A DNA stretch of 64,000 bases from Rathayibacter sp. VKM Ac-2804 (lineage in GTDB: Bacteria; Actinomycetota; Actinomycetes; Actinomycetales; Microbacteriaceae): contig NZ_CP047420.1 in the NCBI RefSeq assembly GCF_009866655.1, positions 3,534,001 to 3,598,000 on the forward strand, read 5' to 3'. Shown piece after piece: positions 59,616-64,000 of this stretch (position 1 is its first letter; the number at the start of each line of letters is the position of its first letter). The position numbers and the translations under genes are program-made. The notes under the pieces were generated by a model that was not told the origin of the DNA, did not search any database, and was given only the letters and a program-made list of their open reading frames with translations.

Positions 59616-62600
59616 TCAGACTCCGGAGTCGCGCGGACCGGTCGAGACGACCGACGACACCAGGCCGAGCAGCGCCTCGCGGAACTGCTCGCGCATCTCC
59701 CAGGTGACCGGGTAGTCGTAGACCGAGACCATGTCGTCCTGCTGCACGATGTCGCTGTCGAAGCGGGCCAGCTCGGCGGTCAGATAGGCCTGCACGGCGG
59801 AGCGGCGCGACGCGAGGTCGCCGTCCGCACTGCCGGCGCGGGACGACTCCGGCACCGGAGCGCCGGTCGGCAGCGCGCCGGTCTGCAGCCACTCGGCCAG
59901 CTCGGTCTCCTCGCCGCGGCTGCCGCCGAGCGAGATCAGCACGCGGTAGGCGGCGAGCGGCGCCAGCGTCCCGTCGACGTTGCAGAGCGCCATCGCGATG
60001 GCGAGCGACTGCAGCACGACGCCGGGGAAGTCGGCGGGGCGGGCGTTGCGCTCGCTGAGCAGCGGGTGCGGGAAGTCGGCGAGCGCGCGGGTCGACGGGT
60101 CCCAGACGGAGAGCTTGGGGCCCTTCTCGCCCTGCGAGGCGTCGACGGCGAGGCGGCCGAGGGCCTTGGCGACGTACCAGCCGCGGATCATCGACTCGAT
60201 CGCGCGCGGGTCCGCGGGGATGCTCTCGCCGAGCAGGCGGGCGCGCTTGAACTTCCAGAACGCCTCGCGGCTGTCCTGGGTGTTCGACTGCGCGAGCCAG
60301 CCGCGGGCGATCGGCTCCATCACGGAGTCCATCACGATGGGCTCGTAGGGGAAGCCGGACATCGCGAAGACCTCGATGCCGTCGACCTTCTGGTCCTGGA
60401 ACCACGACTCGCTGGTCGCGTCGTCCCAGACGCCCATCTGGCCGAGCACGCCCTTGGTCACCTCGTACATCTCGGTGCCGGCGCGGAACGGGATCGAGCT
60501 GAAGACCAGCGAGGTGTCCTCGTTGATCGCCTTGCCGTGCACGGCGCGCAGCAGCGCCGGGTTGAGCTTGACCAGCGGCTCGCTGGCGCCGAGGGCGGCC
60601 TGGAGCTGCTCGCGGTAGCGGTCGCGGCGGGCGGCGAAGACGTCGGGCGGCAGCACCTCGGAGTCGAAGAAGCCGAGCAGGTCCTCGCCGATGTAGGCGG
60701 CGAACGGCGTGCCGTCGCGCTTCATCCAGGCGCGGGCGCGGCCGACGTAGACCTCGGGGTCGGTCGCGAGCTCGAAGGAGGCGCGCTGGGCCGGGTTGGC
60801 GACGGCCGGGTCCGCGGTGACGGTCGGCTTCCAGGTGCGCGGGTTGCCGACGAGCGACCAGGCGCCCGTGTCCGACTCGCTGTCCGGGCTGACGCCGACG
60901 AGCTGGTCGGCGAGCACGCGCAGCACGGCGTCCTGGTACTTGGCGTCGCCGTCGACGGAGGCGCGCACCAGCTTCTGGAACTCGGCCGGGTACTTCTCCG
61001 GCTCGACGAGCATCCGCTCGTTGGGCGCGGGCGAGTACTTGCGCGGGACGGTCTCGTCGACGCGGCGGGGCCAGAACTCGTAGGCGTTCTCGCGGTCGTC
61101 GCTGGTCTTCCGCGAGTGCACGCGCTGGAGCAGCGCGGTGCGGGAGCCGTCGAGGTAGTCGGCGAGCGGGCCGAGGAAAGTCTCGCGCAGCTCGGCGAGC
61201 AGCGCCCAGGCGGAGTCGCGCAGGGCCGCCTCGGAGGACCACTCGAGCGCCTGGCCGAGGCGCTGGATGGCGAACTGCACCGCCTCCTGGTCGGGGCGGA
61301 TCGACTGCTGGTTGGCCGAGGTGCGCAGCTCGTCCGAGACGAGCGAGCTGAGGGTGCCCACCCACTCCTCGTGCTGGCGGGCCTCGACGCCCAGGGCGTC
61401 GACGGTGCCCTTGAGGCCGCGCTCGAGGCGGCGGAGCATCGCGGTGACGACGGGCAGGCCGTCCTGGGCGACGTAGCGCGAGACCGTCTCGAGGATGTGA
61501 CCGGGCATCGTGCGCGTCCACTCGTCGAGGCGGCGCTGGCGCGCCTCGCGGTCGCGCTGCAGCAGGCGCGGGCTGTGCCGGGTGAACTCGTTGACGAGCC
61601 GGTCGGTCCAGGTGGTGATGTCGGTGCCGCCCTGGCGGTCGAGCGACTCGGGGCGGGCCAGCTCGTCGTCGGCGCCGCGCTGCAGCTCGGCCTTGATCAG
61701 GTCGAGGGTGCTCTGGTCGCGCAGCGCGTCGGTGACGTCGTTGTGCTCGGCGGTCTCCTCGTTCAGGCGCAGCTCGCGGAGGAAGCGCTGGTACTCGCTG
61801 TCCGCCGACTTCTCGATGTACTCGCGCTCGGTCATCCGCTCGAACTGCGGGTCCTCCTCGGCGTGCGCGAAGAGCATCCGGTCGATCGCGGAGCGGGCGA
61901 AGCGCTCGGCCGAATACTCGAGGAAGCGCTCGCGGCCGAGGGTGACGCGGCCGAAGCCGATGGAGGAGAACGGCGGCGAGTGGTGCGCCGGGCTCATCAG
62001 CCCGGAGTTGTCGGGCAGCACGTTGGCGGCCGAGCGGGCCTGCCAGTTGCCGGACGAGTAGGCGATCATGTCGTCCTGCACGCGCTCGTCGATCATCCAC
62101 GCGGTGAGGCTGGTGGCGACGGCGTCGTAGACGGCGTTCTGGTCCTCGAAGGTGACCTTGCTGTTGCTGCGGCCGACGATGAACGGGTACGCGGCGCCGA
62201 CGCGGTCCATCGCGGCGCCGTAGGAGGGGGCGACGCCCTTGGTGCGCAGCAGCTCGAGGGTCGCGGCGGAGGGGGTGTCGGTCCAGAAGCCGTTCATCGT
62301 CTCGGAGATCGCGGCGAGCGCGTTGCCGGGCATGCCCGCGGTGACCGAGAGCTGATCGAAGACGTCGGGCGCGTAGAGCATGCTGAAGAACTGGTTCGAC
62401 CACGGGTACTGCTTCGCGGTCGACTTGATGATCTCGATGATGTCGAGGAACTGGCCGGCTCCCGAGCCGCCGGCGACCGACGAGATGACGATGACGATCG
62501 GGCTGCCGTCTCCGCCGTCGTCGCGGGCGCGCAGGCGCTGGCCGAGGGTCTGCAGCTCGGCGAGCGACTCGGCGTCGTTCATCTTCCCGATCGCGAGGCG

Positions 62601-63017
62601 CGCGGCCTGGGCGATCTCCTTGGTGGCGGCGAGCGCGACGGCGCGGCCGACGGCGCGGTACTGGCCGGCGCCCTTGGTCACGTCGACCTTGACCAGGCGC
62701 GGGTCGGGCAGCTGGCGCTCGATGTCGTGGCGCATCGCGTTGTTGGTCGCGTGGGCGCTCGTGATCGAGCCGTGCACGATGTCGAAGGTCGCCGCGGTGC
62801 TGACCAGGCCGCGGTAGTCCTGCCGGGGCAGGAACGGCGCCTGGTACTCCATGCCGTCCTGGACGGTGGGGGTGTCGAAGTGCAGGAAGCGCCAGGCGGC
62901 GGGGATGCCGCCCTCCCAGCCGAGCTGCTGGAGCTTGAGCTCGAGCTGGTACTTGATGCCGCGGAGGGTCTTGCCGCCGGAGCCGCCGACTCCGATCAGG
63001 AGGAAGGGTCTGAGCAT
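59616..63017 (-). CDS. Tubulin-like GTPase (Tubulin_2 type)
   Basis: This 1133-aa protein begins MLRPFLLIGVGGSGGKTLRG, the first nucleotide loop of tubulin/FtsZ-like proteins, and has VTKGAGQYRAVGR (113-125) and the signature loop SSVAGGSGAGQFLDI (179-193), a variant of GGGTGSG. It is three times as long as FtsZ; the remaining 800 residues are largely helical with no named domain. This agrees with the poorly studied Tubulin_2 family. It may assemble with GTP on a membrane platform formed by the two TM proteins encoded on either side. AGGACC lies before the ATG. Confidence 0.8.
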   Translation of the reverse strand: MLRPFLLIGVGGSGGKTLRGIKYQLELKLQQLGWEGGIPAAWRFLHFDTPTVQDGMEYQAPFLPRQDYRGLVSTAATFDIVHGSITSAHATNNAMRHDIERQLPDPRLVKVDVTKGAGQYRAVGRAVALAATKEIAQAARLAIGKMNDAESLAELQTLGQRLRARDDGGDGSPIVIVISSVAGGSGAGQFLDIIEIIKSTAKQYPWSNQFFSMLYAPDVFDQLSVTAGMPGNALAAISETMNGFWTDTPSAATLELLRTKGVAPSYGAAMDRVGAAYPFIVGRSNSKVTFEDQNAVYDAVATSLTAWMIDERVQDDMIAYSSGNWQARSAANVLPDNSGLMSPAHHSPPFSSIGFGRVTLGRERFLEYSAERFARSAIDRMLFAHAEEDPQFERMTEREYIEKSADSEYQRFLRELRLNEETAEHNDVTDALRDQSTLDLIKAELQRGADDELARPESLDRQGGTDITTWTDRLVNEFTRHSPRLLQRDREARQRRLDEWTRTMPGHILETVSRYVAQDGLPVVTAMLRRLERGLKGTVDALGVEARQHEEWVGTLSSLVSDELRTSANQQSIRPDQEAVQFAIQRLGQALEWSSEAALRDSAWALLAELRETFLGPLADYLDGSRTALLQRVHSRKTSDDRENAYEFWPRRVDETVPRKYSPAPNERMLVEPEKYPAEFQKLVRASVDGDAKYQDAVLRVLADQLVGVSPDSESDTGAWSLVGNPRTWKPTVTADPAVANPAQRASFELATDPEVYVGRARAWMKRDGTPFAAYIGEDLLGFFDSEVLPPDVFAARRDRYREQLQAALGASEPLVKLNPALLRAVHGKAINEDTSLVFSSIPFRAGTEMYEVTKGVLGQMGVWDDATSESWFQDQKVDGIEVFAMSGFPYEPIVMDSVMEPIARGWLAQSNTQDSREAFWKFKRARLLGESIPADPRAIESMIRGWYVAKALGRLAVDASQGEKGPKLSVWDPSTRALADFPHPLLSERNARPADFPGVVLQSLAIAMALCNVDGTLAPLAAYRVLISLGGSRGEETELAEWLQTGALPTGAPVPESSRAGSADGDLASRRSAVQAYLTAELARFDSDIVQQDDMVSVYDYPVTWEMREQFREALLGLVSSVVSTGPRDSGV

Positions 63018-63101
63018 GAGGTCCTGCTTTCGTCTGGTCGCGCGGTGTTCCTGCGGTAGCGCGGTGTGTCGTGAGGCGGGTCTGTGGGAGGCGCGTCGCG
63101 G

Positions 63102-64000
63102 TCAGCGACTGCGCGGCGGAGGGGTGCGGGGGCCGGCCCGGCCGGGTGGCGGCGGCGGCGGGGTGGAGCCGCCGGGCCGCGGGGCGGCGGTCCCCAGGGC
63201 GGCCGGGCGCGCCCTGCGTCCGGGGCGGAGGGCCGCCGGGGCGCGGGGGGCGAGGGGGCGGGGCGGGGTCGCGGTGGGGGTGCCGCTCTGGGCACTCCGC
63301 GGCGGCACGGAGGAGCGGGCCTCGGCGGCCGCGGGCTGGGCTGCGGGAACGGGCTGCTGCGGCTCCCGGCGCTCCGGGCGCTTCGCCGCGCGTTCGCGGC
63401 GCAGCACCTCGACGGTCTTCCAGGCGGGCTCGCCGGAGTCGCGGAGCAGGTCCTCAAGGCGGCGGTCGTACTGCGCCTCGTCGTCGCGGTCGACGCGGTG
63501 GTAGAGCACGGCCGTGGCGCGCACGGGCTCGTCGCCGCGGGGACGCTCGAGCTCCTGCTCCGAGACCACGATCGCCCAGAAGACGTCGAGCGGGAGCGCC
63601 GAGAACTCCACTCCGCCGTTCCCGAGCGGTCGCCCGGCGGAGGTGCCGCGGGTGCCGGTGCGGGAGGCGACGATCACGCCGCCGGCGGGCGGGCCGACGC
63701 GGTAGCTGGGCGCCTTCAGCGGCCACCACGGCACGTGCGCGCGGAGGCGGCCGAGCTCGGGGTCGGGCAGCTCGCGCACGCCGGTCTCGCTGCGGAGGTA
63801 GCGGAAGCGCTCGTCGAGGCGGCCGCTGGTGAGCGCCGAGCGGACGCCCTCGGGCGTGATCTCGACCGGCAGCGTGCCGCGCTGGAACGAGCCCTCCATC
63901 GCGATCTTCGCCTTCGCCCGGTTGAAGAGGTACAGGCCGAGCAGCGGCAGGAGCACGCCGAGCAGCAGGAGGACGAGCGCGACCAGTCCGATCGCCGCGG
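63102..64000 (-). CDS. Membrane protein at the head of the tubulin-like operon (partial)
   Basis: The frame is open to the window edge, so the true start lies beyond 64000. What is visible begins AAIGLVALVLLLLGVLLPLL and YLFNRAKAKIAMEG, a TM segment, followed by a soluble domain (LPVEITPEGVRSALTSGRLD; RAHVPWWPLKAPSYRVGPPA; EFSALPLDVFWAIVVSEQEL; YDRRLEDLLRDSGEPAWKTV) and a Pro-rich tail of about 90 residues (RPGGSTPPPPPPGRAG). I do not recognise a family. The 84-bp gap to the tubulin-like gene has no terminator, so co-transcription is likely. Confidence 0.65.
   Translation of the reverse strand, partial: AAIGLVALVLLLLGVLLPLLGLYLFNRAKAKIAMEGSFQRGTLPVEITPEGVRSALTSGRLDERFRYLRSETGVRELPDPELGRLRAHVPWWPLKAPSYRVGPPAGGVIVASRTGTRGTSAGRPLGNGGVEFSALPLDVFWAIVVSEQELERPRGDEPVRATAVLYHRVDRDDEAQYDRRLEDLLRDSGEPAWKTVEVLRRERAAKRPERREPQQPVPAAQPAAAEARSSVPPRSAQSGTPTATPPRPLAPRAPAALRPGRRARPAALGTAAPRPGGSTPPPPPPGRAGPRTPPPRSR

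Noticed and set aside
56491..62403. A 1970-codon open frame that would fuse the 1040-aa protein to upstream sequence
   Set aside because: The upstream part is an out-of-frame reading of the tubulin-like gene. A GTG start at 59613, 2 bp after that gene's stop, is more natural.
48430..64000. Prophage or ICE
   Set aside because: No integrase, terminase, capsid, relaxase or conjugation gene is visible. The island looks like an accessory hotspot, not a complete mobile element.

Overview
The window is 64 kb of high-GC actinobacterial chromosome, most likely from the Microbacteriaceae and possibly close to Rathayibacter. This placement is inferred from the codon use and GC-rich ORFs, a DUF7882-type protein typical of that family, scattered hairpin repeats of the type TCGAGTAGCC...GTATCGAGA, a manganese catalase, and many plant-glycan and beta-glucoside genes. 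No rRNA, CRISPR array, transposase or integrase was seen. One tRNA (Cys, GCA) is present.

Positions 1-23.2 kb and 23.4-28.5 kb are mainly about carbohydrates and small molecules. They hold a MarR regulator with a DUF7882 protein, a GT4 glycosyltransferase with a GH92 alpha-mannosidase, a PRISE-like enone reductase, an MFS exporter, a D-threonine aldolase/D-serine dehydratase-like PLP enzyme, an aldo/keto reductase and an Old Yellow Enzyme. A GH3-GH43 pair follows, then a peptide-type (Dpp/Opp) ABC importer, and divergently a TetR regulator with a DUF5060/apiosidase-like glycosidase and a nucleoside-hydrolase-like protein. Four copies of a 21-bp palindrome (AAACCT-N9-AGGTTT and variants) lie in front of GH3, the importer and tetR. 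They suggest one TetR-controlled regulon for uptake and breakdown of plant oligosaccharides.

Positions 27-48.4 kb are a mixed housekeeping region. It has a nucleobase permease, an ECF sigma factor with a membrane partner, Mn-catalase, a second MurE-like ligase, an AAA ATPase, a DUF2975-XRE operon, a LAHTG-anchored amidase, a PadR-membrane protein pair and a beta-glucoside operon (PTS EIIBCA, GH1, BglG). A promoter, an antiterminator RNA target and an intrinsic terminator can be read directly in front of the PTS gene. A MutT-like Nudix gene diverges from it.

Positions 48.4-64 kb form an accessory, conflict-like island. It contains an SRA-PD-(D/E)XK protein (candidate type IV restriction), a DUF6119/TIGR04141 gene of lower GC, and an ImmA/IrrE-like protein whose zinc motif is missing together with a small coupled partner. 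Three decayed or truncated copies of a membrane-anchored HNH nuclease, two of them followed by a paralogous 3-TM protein, are interspersed with these cargo genes. The only intact HNH copy is the last visible gene of a tight operon: a membrane protein running off the window edge, a 1133-aa tubulin-like GTPase, a 1040-aa two-TM protein, and the nuclease. This operon and the repeated nuclease units downstream of it are the best candidate for an undescribed system.
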